Origin: Chryseobacterium sp. Leaf405
Lineage (GTDB): Bacteria; Bacteroidota; Bacteroidia; Flavobacteriales; Weeksellaceae
Assembly: GCF_001425355.1 (NCBI RefSeq)
Contig: NZ_LMQN01000016.1
Span: 208,361 to 272,360 of the forward strand
DNA: 64,000 nucleotides
Reading direction: 5' to 3'
In this document: positions 34,877 through 43,254 of the stretch, piece after piece
Layout: the number at the start of each line of letters is the position of its first letter
Numbering within the stretch: the stretch's first letter is position 1
Notes under the pieces: model-generated
What the model saw: only the letters and a program-made list of their open reading frames with translations
The model's database searches: none
Told to the model about the DNA's origin: nothing
Made by a program: the position numbers and the translations under genes

Positions 34877-36454
34877 TTAGTTATATTTAGAAGCCAAATC
34901 GTTAGCAGCCTGCTTAAGAACGCTGGTAATTGAATCATCAAATTTTCCAGCTTTAAGAGCAGCCATTGTTTCAGGGTGCTTAGATCTTAAGAACTCGATA
35001 TATTCGATTTGGAATTCTTTTACTTTTCTGATAGGAACGTTTCTTAATAAGTTTTCAGTTCCAGCGTAGATCATAGCAACTTGGCTGTCTACAGGAAGCG
35101 GAGAATTTACCGGCTGCTTAAGAAGCTCTACGTTTCTTTCTCCTTTAGAAATAACTGCTAAAGTAGAAGCATCAAGATCAGAACCGAATTTAGCAAACGC
35201 TTCCAATTCTTTATATTGAGCCTGGTCTAACTTAAGAGTACCAGAAACTTTTTTCATTGATTTAATCTGAGCATTACCTCCTACTCTCGATACAGAGATA
35301 CCTACATTGATCGCAGGACGAACCCCTGAGTTGAACAAGTCAGACTCTAAGAAGATCTGTCCGTCTGTAATAGAGATTACGTTAGTTGGAATATATGCAG
35401 AAACGTCTCCAGCCTGAGTTTCGATAATCGGAAGTGCTGTTAATGAACCACCACCTTTTACAATTGGTCTTAGAGACTCAGGTAAATCATTCATCTGGCT
35501 AGCAATTTTATCATCAGCGATAACTTTAGCCGCTCTTTCCAACAATCTTGAGTGAAGATAGAAAACATCTCCAGGATAAGCCTCACGTCCCGGTGGTCTT
35601 CTCAATAGAAGAGAAAGCTCACGGTATGCAACTGCTTGTTTAGATAAATCATCATAAACGATCAATGCCGGTCTACCAGTGTCTCTGAAGAACTCACCAA
35701 TAGAAGCACCTGCCATTGCAGAATATACCTGCATTGGAACCGGATCTGATGCGTTAGCAGCAACGATTACCGTATATGCTAAAGCTCCTTTATCAGATAA
35801 TGTTTTAACGATTTGTGCTACAGTAGACGCTTTTTGTCCGATAGCAACATATATACAATATACAGGCTGACCTGCATCAAAAAATTCTCTCTGGTTGATG
35901 ATCGTATCAATCGCAACAGTAGTTTTACCTGTTTGTCTGTCACCAATAATAAGCTCTCTCTGCCCTCTTCCTACAGGAATCATAGAGTCGATAGCAACGA
36001 TACCTGACTGTAAAGGCTCAGTTACCGGCTGTCTGAAGATAACTCCAGGAGCTTTTCTTTCTAATGGCATTTCGTATAACTCCCCTGTAATAGGACCTTT
36101 ACCATCGATAGGGTTACCAAGAGTATCTACTACTCTTCCTAACATCCCTTCTCCTACTTTGATAGAAGAAATTCTGTTTGTTCTTTTTACTGTATCTCCT
36201 TCTCTTACTAATTTACTTTCACCAAGTAGAGCAACACCCACGTTGTCTTCTTCAAGGTTTAGTACAATACCTTCTACATCACTAGAAAATTTCACCAACT
36301 CTCCGTATTGTACGTTTTCTAACCCGTATACACGAGCAATACCATCACCGATGGTTAAAACTGTACCTACTTCCTCAACATTAGATTGAGTATCGAAGTT
36401 GGCCAATTGCTGTTTTAAGATCGCAGATACTTCTGCCGGATTTATTTCTGCCAT
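34877..36454 (-). CDS. atpA: F1 ATP synthase subunit alpha
   Basis: This 525-residue protein has Walker [10 protein letters not shown] (about 174-182), [29 protein letters not shown], and the alpha signature [14 protein letters not shown] (about 373-386). Alpha forms the non-catalytic nucleotide sites of F1. It sits after atpH by 17 bp and before atpG. The beta and epsilon genes (atpD, atpC) are not part of this operon. Confidence 0.97.
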   Translation of the reverse strand: MAEINPAEVSAILKQQLANFDTQSNVEEVGTVLTIGDGIARVYGLENVQYGELVKFSSDVEGIVLNLEEDNVGVALLGESKLVREGDTVKRTNRISSIKVGEGMLGRVVDTLGNPIDGKGPITGELYEMPLERKAPGVIFRQPVTEPLQSGIVAIDSMIPVGRGQRELIIGDRQTGKTTVAIDTIINQREFFDAGQPVYCIYVAIGQKASTVAQIVKTLSDKGALAYTVIVAANASDPVPMQVYSAMAGASIGEFFRDTGRPALIVYDDLSKQAVAYRELSLLLRRPPGREAYPGDVFYLHSRLLERAAKVIADDKIASQMNDLPESLRPIVKGGGSLTALPIIETQAGDVSAYIPTNVISITDGQIFLESDLFNSGVRPAINVGISVSRVGGNAQIKSMKKVSGTLKLDQAQYKELEAFAKFGSDLDASTLAVISKGERNVELLKQPVNSPLPVDSQVAMIYAGTENLLRNVPIRKVKEFQIEYIEFLRSKHPETMAALKAGKFDDSITSVLKQAANDLASKYN

Positions 36455-36471
36455 TGTATGGTTGTTTTTTC

Positions 36472-37011
36472 TTAATTTAAATGAAAATCTTTTTTAATCT
36501 GATTAAGCTTAGACTTTACAGATGCATCTACCTGCTGGTCTCCAACTCTTAAAATATAACCTCCTAAAATTTCCGGTTTTACATTTACGTTCAAATCGAA
36601 GTTTGAGTTAGGATTCACCAAGTTGGTAGATCTCAGGATCTGATCAAGATTTTCTTTAGAAAGCTGAGTCGCCGTTGTAAGAGTTACTCTCTGTACACCG
36701 TTGATATCTTCAACTTTATTAATGAACTCCTGAGCAATATTTTTTAATTGGTTTTCACGACCTTGCTTAATCACCAATGTAATCAAATTCTGAGAAGAAA
36801 TTGATAAACCTTTGAAAATCTCTTTTGCTACTTCTACTTTCTTTTTAGAATCAATGTATGGCGTATGGAAAAATTTGTTTAAGTCAACAGATTCAGCCAT
36901 AATCTTCACCACATCTTTCATTTCAGAAAATACAGTAGCCGTTTGCCCTGATTCGTTTGTGAAATCAAGTAAACCTTGTGCGTATCTTTTAGCTACTTTA
37001 GATGTAAGCAT
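36472..37011 (-). CDS. atpH: F1 ATP synthase subunit delta
   Basis: The 179-residue protein matches the OSCP/delta family: [24 protein letters not shown] at the start and the C-terminal [42 protein letters not shown], where GGxxxxxGDxxxDxS is the family motif. Delta links F1 to the peripheral stalk b subunit. It follows atpF with a 2-bp gap, consistent with translational coupling. Confidence 0.92.
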   Translation of the reverse strand: MLTSKVAKRYAQGLLDFTNESGQTATVFSEMKDVVKIMAESVDLNKFFHTPYIDSKKKVEVAKEIFKGLSISSQNLITLVIKQGRENQLKNIAQEFINKVEDINGVQRVTLTTATQLSKENLDQILRSTNLVNPNSNFDLNVNVKPEILGGYILRVGDQQVDASVKSKLNQIKKDFHLN

Positions 37012-37013
37012 GA

Positions 37014-37511
37014 TTAGTTAAGGTTTGATTTGTTTAAATAATTTTGAACTAATTCGTTTTGAGCTTCGCTGTTATCTAATTTTTGTTTCAAGATAGATTC
37101 TGCGATGTTCACAGATAAAGCACCAATCTGAGTTTTGATGTCTGCCATTGCAGCATTTTTCTCAGCATTGATTGTTTGCTTAGCAGCTTCGATTATTTTA
37201 TCACCTTCAGCCTGAGCAACATCTTTAGCCTCACCTACGATTCTATCTCTGATGTCTCTTGCGTCTTTAAGGATAGCATCTCTTTCTATTTTAGCCTCAC
37301 GAATGATTCTTTCGTTATCTTCTTTCAATGTTTCCATCTCTTTTTTCGCTAATGTAGCTTGGTTAAGAGCGTCAACAATAGAAGTTTCTCTATCATTAAT
37401 TGATTTTAAAATAGGTTTCCAAGCGAATTTACCTAACAAAAACAATAGTGCTAGAAAAATAACAGACTGAATAATAAATAATCCTGATGAAAACTGGTGA
37501 ATTAATTCCAT
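37014..37511 (-). CDS. atpF: F0 ATP synthase subunit b
   Basis: The 165-residue protein has one N-terminal membrane helix (about 8-30: GLFIIQSVIFLALLFLLGKFAW) followed by a long charged coiled coil (about 35-150), typical of the peripheral stalk. It is 86 bp downstream of atpE with a strong hairpin in the gap, and 2 bp upstream of atpH. One b gene is seen, so the stalk is presumably a homodimer. Confidence 0.92.
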   Translation of the reverse strand: MELIHQFSSGLFIIQSVIFLALLFLLGKFAWKPILKSINDRETSIVDALNQATLAKKEMETLKEDNERIIREAKIERDAILKDARDIRDRIVGEAKDVAQAEGDKIIEAAKQTINAEKNAAMADIKTQIGALSVNIAESILKQKLDNSEAQNELVQNYLNKSNLN

Positions 37512-37550
37512 TATATTAATGTATAAATAATTATTATTTTTTTCTTAAAT

Positions 37551-37587
37551 AACCACTACTCGTAACCAACCGTTACGGATAGTGGTT
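37551..37587. promoter_or_regulatory. Hairpin in the atpE-atpF gap
   Basis: Stems AACCACTA/TAGTGGTT and CGTAAC/GTTACG with a 2+2 internal loop and 5-base loop, 14 bp pairs in total. In the direction of transcription it is not followed by T (the T run is on the opposite strand), so it is not a normal terminator; it may stabilise or process the atpE part of the mRNA. Confidence 0.6.
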
Positions 37588-37597
37588 TTTGTTTTAA

Positions 37598-37792
37598 TTA
37601 GTTTACTGCGAATAGAGCAGCAAACGCAACACCTTCAACAAGTGCAGCAGCAATAAGCATAGCTGTTTGGATTTTTCCAGATTGCTCAGGTTGTCTAGCG
37701 ATAGCTTCAAGAGCAGCAGCTCCGATTTTACCAAGACCAATACCAACACCTAGTACTACGATACCAGCACCTACAATTTTAGGGATTTCCAT
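37598..37792 (-). CDS. atpE: F0 ATP synthase subunit c
   Basis: 64-residue two-helix hairpin with the polar loop ARQPE (about 32-36). The ion-binding carboxylate is Glu53 in LVEGVAF. The Na+-type companions (a Gln in helix 1 and Ser/Thr after the Glu) are absent: helix 1 has Leu at the aligned position and Glu is followed by Gly-Val, so proton coupling is expected. It is the multi-copy c ring subunit. It follows atpB by 47 bp; a strong hairpin lies just after its stop. Confidence 0.92.
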   Translation of the reverse strand: MEIPKIVGAGIVVLGVGIGLGKIGAAALEAIARQPEQSGKIQTAMLIAAALVEGVAFAALFAVN

Positions 37793-37839
37793 AATATATA
37801 ATTTTAAAAATTTGTTTCTTTTTATTTAAATCTAATTAA

Positions 37840-38940
37840 TTAGTGAGCTGCATGATGTTCGTGCTCGTGCTCCTGTACTGCCATTCCGATGAACAAAGCC
37901 GATAACATTGTAAAGATATAAGCCTGTAAGAATGCTACCAATACTTCCAATAAATAGATTACTAATGTTAAGAACGGGAATGCAATACCTGCAGCAACAT
38001 TCTTAAATACATAGATCAAACCGATCAAACTCATTACTACGATGTGCCCTGCTGTCATGTTTGCAAAAAGACGGATCATCAATGCGAAAGGCTTAGTAAT
38101 TGTTCCCAATAATTCGATTGGCAACATGATTAATTTCATCGGTACAGGAACTCCCGGCATCCAGAAGATGTGTTTCCAGTAATCTTTATTTGCAGAGAAT
38201 GTAGTAATTAAATAAGTAAGGATCGCCAAGAAGAATGTCATAGTAATATTACCCGTAACATTGATTCCGAAAGGCATTAGCCCTAATACGTTTAAGAATA
38301 AAATGAAGAAAAATACTGTTAAAAGATAACCCATAAATCTCTTATATTTATGACCGATGTTTGGAATTGCAACTTCGTCTCTTACAAAAATAATCAACGG
38401 CTCTAAAAATCTTGCAGCACCTGTAGGAACCTGAGACTTTTTATAAGACTTAGCAACTCCTGTAAACAATACTAATAAAAAGACTGAACCTAATAAAAGA
38501 ACAAGAACGCTCTTTGTAATAGACAAGTCTAAAGGCATTTCATTGGTTGGAAAACCATCTTCACCGTGTTTCAATTCTCCTGACGCATCAGTCTTGAAAA
38601 TTTTCTCATGGTGCAATTTATAATAAGAACCATCAACTTCAGTAACCTCTCCATGCATGAAACCTTCTTTACTGTTACTCATAAAAGCATGGAATCCGTT
38701 GTCATAAAAAATAACAGGAAGAGGGAAACCGATATGATGACCTTCTTTATCCACCATCAATGTAAAATCGTGTGCATCTAAGATGTGATGATCGATGTGC
38801 TCTTTTATATCTTTCTTTACTTTGTCTTTCTCTGAAAGCTCTGTAGTAGCCCCCGCCTCGGCAGTAGCCTCACCGTGCTGTGCAGACACTAAGTTTAATA
38901 CAAAAATACTGTAGAATAAAACTGCGAATTTCTTAAACAT
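37840..38940 (-). CDS. atpB: F0 ATP synthase subunit a
   Basis: The 366-residue protein has a Bacteroidetes-type N-terminal signal-like helix (MFKKFAVLFYSIF), a long His/Glu-rich periplasmic extension (about 20-130), and five to six membrane helices. The key Arg sits in the helix with ALMIRLFANMTAGHIVVM, which forms the half-channels with the c ring. The tail EHEHEHHAAH is His-rich. An upstream ATG at 38964 falls on the promoter -7 box at 38962-38969, so the start at 38940 is preferred. Confidence 0.92.
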   Translation of the reverse strand: MFKKFAVLFYSIFVLNLVSAQHGEATAEAGATTELSEKDKVKKDIKEHIDHHILDAHDFTLMVDKEGHHIGFPLPVIFYDNGFHAFMSNSKEGFMHGEVTEVDGSYYKLHHEKIFKTDASGELKHGEDGFPTNEMPLDLSITKSVLVLLLGSVFLLVLFTGVAKSYKKSQVPTGAARFLEPLIIFVRDEVAIPNIGHKYKRFMGYLLTVFFFILFLNVLGLMPFGINVTGNITMTFFLAILTYLITTFSANKDYWKHIFWMPGVPVPMKLIMLPIELLGTITKPFALMIRLFANMTAGHIVVMSLIGLIYVFKNVAAGIAFPFLTLVIYLLEVLVAFLQAYIFTMLSALFIGMAVQEHEHEHHAAH

Positions 38941-38961
38941 TGATAGGTTTTTTTCGTTGTG

Positions 38962-38990
38962 CAAAAATATAATAATTTTTCTAGTTTCAA
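38962..38990 (-). promoter_or_regulatory. Promoter inside the AtpI-like/atpB gap
   Basis: TTG at 38988-38990 (minus), 18-base spacer, TATTTTTG at 38962-38969. The -7 box overlaps the alternative upstream start codon, so translation should begin at 38940 with a leader of about 20 bases. This gives the atp operon a second start point. Confidence 0.65.
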
Positions 38991-38999
38991 TAAATAATT

Positions 39000-39371
39000 T
39001 TACTGTTTTTTGTCATGATTAATCAGCTTAATCGCATAGTAGGTAAGCAGCGTTGTCAGAACAAAATAAGGGATTATAAAATGAAATTTATACCCTGGAA
39101 TGACCTCAAAGTTCAATTTCTTTCTGATTAAATACATTAAAACAAACTTCAGAAGAATCAAACCGATGACAGACAATCCTAAAAACTCCGGAACCACTTT
39201 ATTAATTAATACGATAAGTGTGATCATCATCATGAACATTACACTTAAAAATAAATAAAACTTTACGATCACAATTTCATCCAAATGAAAAACAAATTTC
39301 CACAAAGAAAAATGAATCGCAAATGTTAAAAAAAACAATACAGTAACCAGAATGTTTGGATTAATTTTCAT
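39000..39371 (-). CDS. Small membrane protein of the atp operon (AtpI position)
   Basis: The 123-residue protein has four hydrophobic segments (about 8-28, 32-58, 62-85, 96-118). It is in the place of AtpI, upstream of atpB, but shows no strong AtpI motif; I recall such proteins in flavobacteria as an uncharacterised family. AtpI helps assemble the c ring in other bacteria, which is a possible role. It has its own promoter at 39423-39430, separate from that of atpB. Confidence 0.6.
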   Translation of the reverse strand: MKINPNILVTVLFFLTFAIHFSLWKFVFHLDEIVIVKFYLFLSVMFMMMITLIVLINKVVPEFLGLSVIGLILLKFVLMYLIRKKLNFEVIPGYKFHFIIPYFVLTTLLTYYAIKLINHDKKQ

Positions 39372-39422
39372 TTCAAAATCTATTTTCTTCCTAACATCTA
39401 TTAGGCTAATTTTAATTGATCA

Positions 39423-39430
39423 CAAAAATA
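39423..39430 (-). promoter_or_regulatory. -7 box TATTTTTG of the AtpI-position gene
   Basis: Exact TAnnTTTG match, about 50 bases upstream of the ATG. No clear -33. Confidence 0.45.
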
Positions 39431-39537
39431 GACTTTTTCTATCTTATTTTACTATGATTTGATTTATATCATCTCATGAATTTATACCTTATATATAATA
39501 TTACGTGCAGAAGGGATATATATATTAAAAAATTCCT

Positions 39538-39545
39538 TATTTTTG
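39538..39545 (+). promoter_or_regulatory. -7 box TATTTTTG of ffh
   Basis: TAnnTTTG match, 23 bases before the start codon of ffh. Confidence 0.5.
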
Positions 39546-39568
39546 CAAACCTATAATTTACAATACAT

Positions 39569-40930
39569 ATGTTTAATAGTTTACAGGATAAATTAGACAA
39601 AGCACTTCATAATATTTCAGGAAGAGGAAAAATCACGGAAATCAATGTTGCGGAAACCGTAAAAGAGATTCGTAGAGCATTGGTAGATGCCGATGTTAAT
39701 TATAAAGTTGCCAAAGATCTTACGAAAAGAGTTCAGGATAAAGCGTTGGGAGAAAATGTTCTTACGTCGCTTACACCGGGACAGCTGATGACGAAAATCG
39801 TTCACGACGAATTGGTGGATCTAATGGGAGGTTCTCAGGAAGGAATCAATCTTTCAGGAAAACCGTCTGTTATTCTTATTGCAGGTCTTCAAGGTTCAGG
39901 TAAGACTACTTTCTCCGGAAAATTAGCGAATTATTTAAAGACGAAAAGAAATAAAAAACCTCTTTTAGTAGCATGTGACATTTATCGTCCTGCTGCGATC
40001 GACCAGCTAAAAGTGTTGGGTGGACAAACAGGAGTTCCCGTTTATACTGAAGAAGGCAATATGGATCCTTCAGTTATCTCTCAAAACGCCATTAATTTTG
40101 CTAAATCTAACGGTCACGATGTTGTTATCGTGGATACGGCGGGTCGTTTGGCAATTGATGAGCAGATGATGAATGAGATTAAAACTGTTCACACCACCAT
40201 TAAGCCAAACGAAACACTTTTCGTTGTAGATTCAATGACGGGTCAGGATGCGGTGAATACTGCGAAAGCATTCAACGACACTTTGAATTTTGACGGAGTT
40301 GTTTTAACGAAATTAGACGGTGATACCCGTGGTGGAGCTGCGCTGACGATTCGTTCTGTGGTTGAAAAACCAATCAAGTTCATTTCTACAGGTGAGAAAA
40401 TGGAAGCTTTAGATCTTTTCTACCCTGAAAGGATGGCGGATAGAATCCTGGGAATGGGAGACGTTGTTTCTTTGGTAGAAAGAGCTCAGGAGCAGTTTGA
40501 CGAAGAAGAAGCCAAAAAACTTCATAAGAAAATTGCTAAAAATGAGTTTGGCTTTGATGATTTCCTGAAGCAGATCAACCAAATCAAGAAAATGGGTAAC
40601 ATGAAGGATTTGATGGGGATGATTCCTGGAGTTGGAAAAGCGATTAAAGATGTTGAAATCAGCGATGATGCGTTTAAGCATATTGAAGCAATCATTCATT
40701 CTATGACTCCGGATGAAAGAAGAAGACCTTCTATTATCAATACTCAAAGAAAAAACAGAATTGCAAAAGGTGCAGGAAGAAAAATTGAAGACGTAAATGC
40801 TTTAATGAAACAATTTGACCAAATGGGGAAAATGATGAAGATGATGCAGGGACCTCAAGGAAAGCAAATGATGCAGATGATGAGCAAAATGCCAAATATG
40901 CCGGGAATGGGCGGAATGTTTGGAAAATAA
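39569..40930 (+). CDS. ffh: Signal recognition particle protein Ffh (SRP54)
   Basis: The 453-residue SRP54 GTPase has an N-domain (1-90), a G-domain with P-loop GLQGSGKTT (106-114), DTAGR (about 191-195) and TKLDGDTRGGAAL, and a methionine-rich M-domain (about 320-453, with MMKMMQGPQGKQMMQMM near the end) that binds signal peptides and 4.5S RNA. It targets membrane proteins to the SecYEG translocon together with FtsY. It is monocistronic, with a strong bidirectional terminator against the outer-membrane gene cluster. Confidence 0.97.
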   Translation: MFNSLQDKLDKALHNISGRGKITEINVAETVKEIRRALVDADVNYKVAKDLTKRVQDKALGENVLTSLTPGQLMTKIVHDELVDLMGGSQEGINLSGKPSVILIAGLQGSGKTTFSGKLANYLKTKRNKKPLLVACDIYRPAAIDQLKVLGGQTGVPVYTEEGNMDPSVISQNAINFAKSNGHDVVIVDTAGRLAIDEQMMNEIKTVHTTIKPNETLFVVDSMTGQDAVNTAKAFNDTLNFDGVVLTKLDGDTRGGAALTIRSVVEKPIKFISTGEKMEALDLFYPERMADRILGMGDVVSLVERAQEQFDEEEAKKLHKKIAKNEFGFDDFLKQINQIKKMGNMKDLMGMIPGVGKAIKDVEISDDAFKHIEAIIHSMTPDERRRPSIINTQRKNRIAKGAGRKIEDVNALMKQFDQMGKMMKMMQGPQGKQMMQMMSKMPNMPGMGGMFGK

Positions 40931-40953
40931 TTTCATAACAAACAATTCAAAAT

Positions 40954-40987
40954 ATAAAATCCGACTCAAAACTGAGTCGGATTTTAT
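40954..40987. terminator. Bidirectional terminator after ffh
   Basis: 15-bp perfect stem with ATAAAATCC/GGATTTTAT ends and a 4-base loop. It separates ffh from the converging barrel gene cluster. Confidence 0.85.
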
Positions 40988-41010
40988 ATTTTTATCTTTA
41001 AATAATTAGA

Positions 41011-41655
41011 TTACTTATCAGATTTTTGAGCTTTAGCTTTGATGAAATAAGAGAAACCTACGTTTACACCAAAATTGCTCGTTGTAGTTTTAACTTCCGT
41101 TCCAAAATAAGTGTCTTTGTTGTAAAACTGATCAAATCCAACACCTAAATTGATTCCTAAAGATTGAGTTGCCATATAAGTAACTCCTGCTTTTGCTTTC
41201 CAAGCTAAACCATCAGTTGTACTATCTCCTTCAAAAAGCAGCGGATCCATAATTGAACTGTTAATGCTATATTTTGTTTTGCTTGAAGCATAACCGATTC
41301 CTGCACCTACAAATGGGAAAAATTTACTTCCTGTATTGAAATAATATGTTGCAGTAGGCATTACAGAAAAAGTAGAAACAGTTACTTTATCACCATCCTG
41401 CTTAGTTGTTCTGCTGTCGAATCCTAAATCGATTCCTACAGCTAAACCGTCAATTACAAAATAACCCACGGAAGGAGTAACAGAAAAACTGCTAATTTTA
41501 GGTCCGTCTAAAGATTCTCCGTTAGCTTTTACTTTCGAGCTTGTAGCGTTAAAACCTAACCCTGTGTTACCACTGATTACCCAGTCTCCTTTAGTCATTT
41601 GAGCGTTTGATAAACCGAAAAGTGCAATTGCACCGGCTAATAATACTTTTTTCAT
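41011..41655 (-). CDS. Outer-membrane beta-barrel protein (tandem barrel 1)
   Basis: The 214-residue protein has a signal peptide (MKKVLLAGAIALFGLSNAQ, 1-19) almost identical to that of the next gene. The remainder is beta-rich with repeated strand pairs (GDWVISGNTGLGFNA, SVTPSVGYFVIDGLAVGIDLGF, FPFVGAGIGYA, GVNVGFSYFIKAK) and ends with YFIKAKAQKSDK, less canonical than a terminal Phe. An 8-strand OmpA-like or porin-like barrel is likely; ligand and function are unknown. It is one of four tandem genes of this type. Confidence 0.7.
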   Translation of the reverse strand: MKKVLLAGAIALFGLSNAQMTKGDWVISGNTGLGFNATSSKVKANGESLDGPKISSFSVTPSVGYFVIDGLAVGIDLGFDSRTTKQDGDKVTVSTFSVMPTATYYFNTGSKFFPFVGAGIGYASSKTKYSINSSIMDPLLFEGDSTTDGLAWKAKAGVTYMATQSLGINLGVGFDQFYNKDTYFGTEVKTTTSNFGVNVGFSYFIKAKAQKSDK

Positions 41656-41696
41656 AGTTATTAATTTAATTAAAGTTAATGTTCTTAAATGTACAA

Positions 41697-41722
41697 AAAG
41701 CCCTAAGAAAACTTAGGACTTT
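41697..41722 (-). terminator. Terminator of tandem barrel 2
   Basis: AAAG.CCTAAG/CTTAGG.CTTT stem with one mismatch, short loop and T run on the minus strand, about 22 bp past its stop. Confidence 0.75.
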
Positions 41723-41743
41723 ATTTTTACTATTTTTGCTTAC

Positions 41744-42400
41744 TTATTTAGCGAAAACATACTTAACTCCGAAAGTTACAGAAGATAAGTTTAAACCAAA
41801 TGTATAGTTGTTTGTAGCATCACCATCTTTTGGTTTGTAGTTATTGTAACCAAACTCACCGATAGTAGCTTCGATAGACCAGTTTTTGTTTAAGAAATAA
41901 TCTAAACCTGGCTTAACAGTTACACCAACCTGAGTGTATTTAGCTTCTGTAGAAGTTGATACAGTAGTTACTGTAGAACCTGTAGAAGTTACAGTAGAGT
42001 TCTCAGTTTCAGTTTTACCAAACTGCATTGGCACTGCCAATTGACCGAAGATGTATAATTTATCTCCTAAAGTCCAGTATTTTCTTACGAAAGGAGCAAC
42101 AACAAATGCAGGCTCTTTTACTTCGTTTGTAGATACAGAAGTAGCATTAGGAAAAGCAACTGTAGAGATATTAGTTCTTTTTTCTGTTTGATATCCTACT
42201 CCTACACCTACTGCTAAGTTTGTTCCTACAAAATATCCAACTGTTGGTAATACGTTAAAGTTTTCTACTTTATTGTTACCGTTGTTAGTCTCTTCTTGAG
42301 AATATCCTACTGAACCAGATAAATATGCAGTTCCTTTAGCAATTTGAGCATTTGATAAACCGAAAAGTGCAACAGCACCTGCTAGTAATACTTTTTTCAT
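41744..42400 (-). CDS. Outer-membrane beta-barrel protein (tandem barrel 2)
   Basis: The 218-residue protein shares its signal peptide (MKKVLLAGAVALFGLSNAQ) almost exactly with barrel 1, a sign of recent duplication. Strands alternate throughout (GTAYLSGSVGYSQEE, NFNVLPTVGYFVGTNLAVGVGVGYQT, FVVAPFVRKYWTLGDKLYIFGQLA). The last residues TFGVKYVFAK form a final strand. A serine/threonine-rich loop lies at about 125-150. Function unknown. A promoter with both elements lies upstream (42430-42462). Confidence 0.72.
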   Translation of the reverse strand: MKKVLLAGAVALFGLSNAQIAKGTAYLSGSVGYSQEETNNGNNKVENFNVLPTVGYFVGTNLAVGVGVGYQTEKRTNISTVAFPNATSVSTNEVKEPAFVVAPFVRKYWTLGDKLYIFGQLAVPMQFGKTETENSTVTSTGSTVTTVSTSTEAKYTQVGVTVKPGLDYFLNKNWSIEATIGEFGYNNYKPKDGDATNNYTFGLNLSSVTFGVKYVFAK

Positions 42401-42429
42401 TTTTTTAAAATTTTAATACTTTCTGACCG

Positions 42430-42462
42430 CAAATTTACAGTGATGCTGTGGTAGTATTACAA
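42430..42462 (-). promoter_or_regulatory. Promoter of tandem barrel 2
   Basis: TTG at 42460-42462 (minus), 22-base spacer and TAAATTTG at 42430-42437. Confidence 0.6.
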
Positions 42463-42565
42463 TTTGTTAACGTGATTAATATCATTCGTTAATATTAGCA
42501 ATTTTCGATAAAAAATCTTATTAATTAGAGAGTTTTAGCTTTTTCACAAAATTTTGAATAAAAAA

Positions 42566-42587
42566 ACTCCAATCTTTCAATCGGAGT
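42566..42587 (-). terminator. Terminator of tandem barrel 3
   Basis: ACTCC.AT/AT.GGAGT stem and a run of T on the minus strand. Confidence 0.7.
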
Positions 42588-42613
42588 CAAATATAATTGA
42601 TTTAAAAAAAATC

Positions 42614-43123
42614 TTAGTTTAAGAAAAAATTGGCACCAAAGTTAACAGCACCAAAGCTGAATCTGTCGTTACCGTCCCAATAAGGGCCTCTTCCTTTATA
42701 TTTACTGCTAATATTCTGGAATCCTAAATACAATTCTGCCTTTTTCATCTGATATCCTACTCTTGGCGCAACATACAGACCGCTGTTAATATAATCTCTG
42801 GTAGAAATTGCTGCTCCCAAATCTAATCCTACAAAAAGAGGAAGATTATTAAATTTATATTTTCCGGACGCTGCAATAGGTACAAAACCGAAATCATCTA
42901 CATTATCTTTCCCAAAAAAATGAGAATATCCTGTAGTAACACCAATATCCAGCCCTTTAGTAATATTCCACATATAAGCCGCATCGATACCTAATGTAAC
43001 GCTTGCTGCATCTGAAGCATCACCCAGCGGAGCACCAATATGCCCACCCAATCTAAATCCTTCCTGCGCCTGCGCAAGACCACCGAACAGTGCAAAAGCA
43101 CCTACTAATAATAGTTTTTTCAT
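42614..43123 (-). CDS. Outer-membrane beta-barrel protein (tandem barrel 3)
   Basis: 169 residues from the start MKKLLLVGAFALFGGLAQAQ, which is a signal peptide; an in-frame ATG 19 codons earlier would put this hydrophobic segment too far inside, so the inner start is chosen. It has a beta-rich pattern (FRLGGHIGAPLGDASD, DIGVTTGYSHFFG, LYLGFQNISSKY) and ends FGANFFLN. Its sequence is less like barrels 1 and 2. Function unknown. Confidence 0.68.
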   Translation of the reverse strand: MKKLLLVGAFALFGGLAQAQEGFRLGGHIGAPLGDASDAASVTLGIDAAYMWNITKGLDIGVTTGYSHFFGKDNVDDFGFVPIAASGKYKFNNLPLFVGLDLGAAISTRDYINSGLYVAPRVGYQMKKAELYLGFQNISSKYKGRGPYWDGNDRFSFGAVNFGANFFLN

Positions 43124-43206
43124 TTTTAATAAGTTTATATATTGAACTGAGAAATATATTCTATCTAAAATCGAAACCAAAGTGTGGTATCATATAATAT
43201 AACGAA

Positions 43207-43233
43207 AAAGCGACACAAAATTTGTGCCGCTTT
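43207..43233 (-). terminator. Terminator of tandem barrel 4
   Basis: AAAGCG.CACAAA/TTTGTG.CGCTTT stem, one mismatch, followed by T/A on the minus strand. Confidence 0.75.
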
Positions 43234-43254
43234 AATTTTTTATGAAAAAAATTC

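Noticed and set aside
35895..36389. 164-codon plus-strand ORF opposite atpA
   Set aside because: It is antisense of a highly conserved gene and has no own signals.
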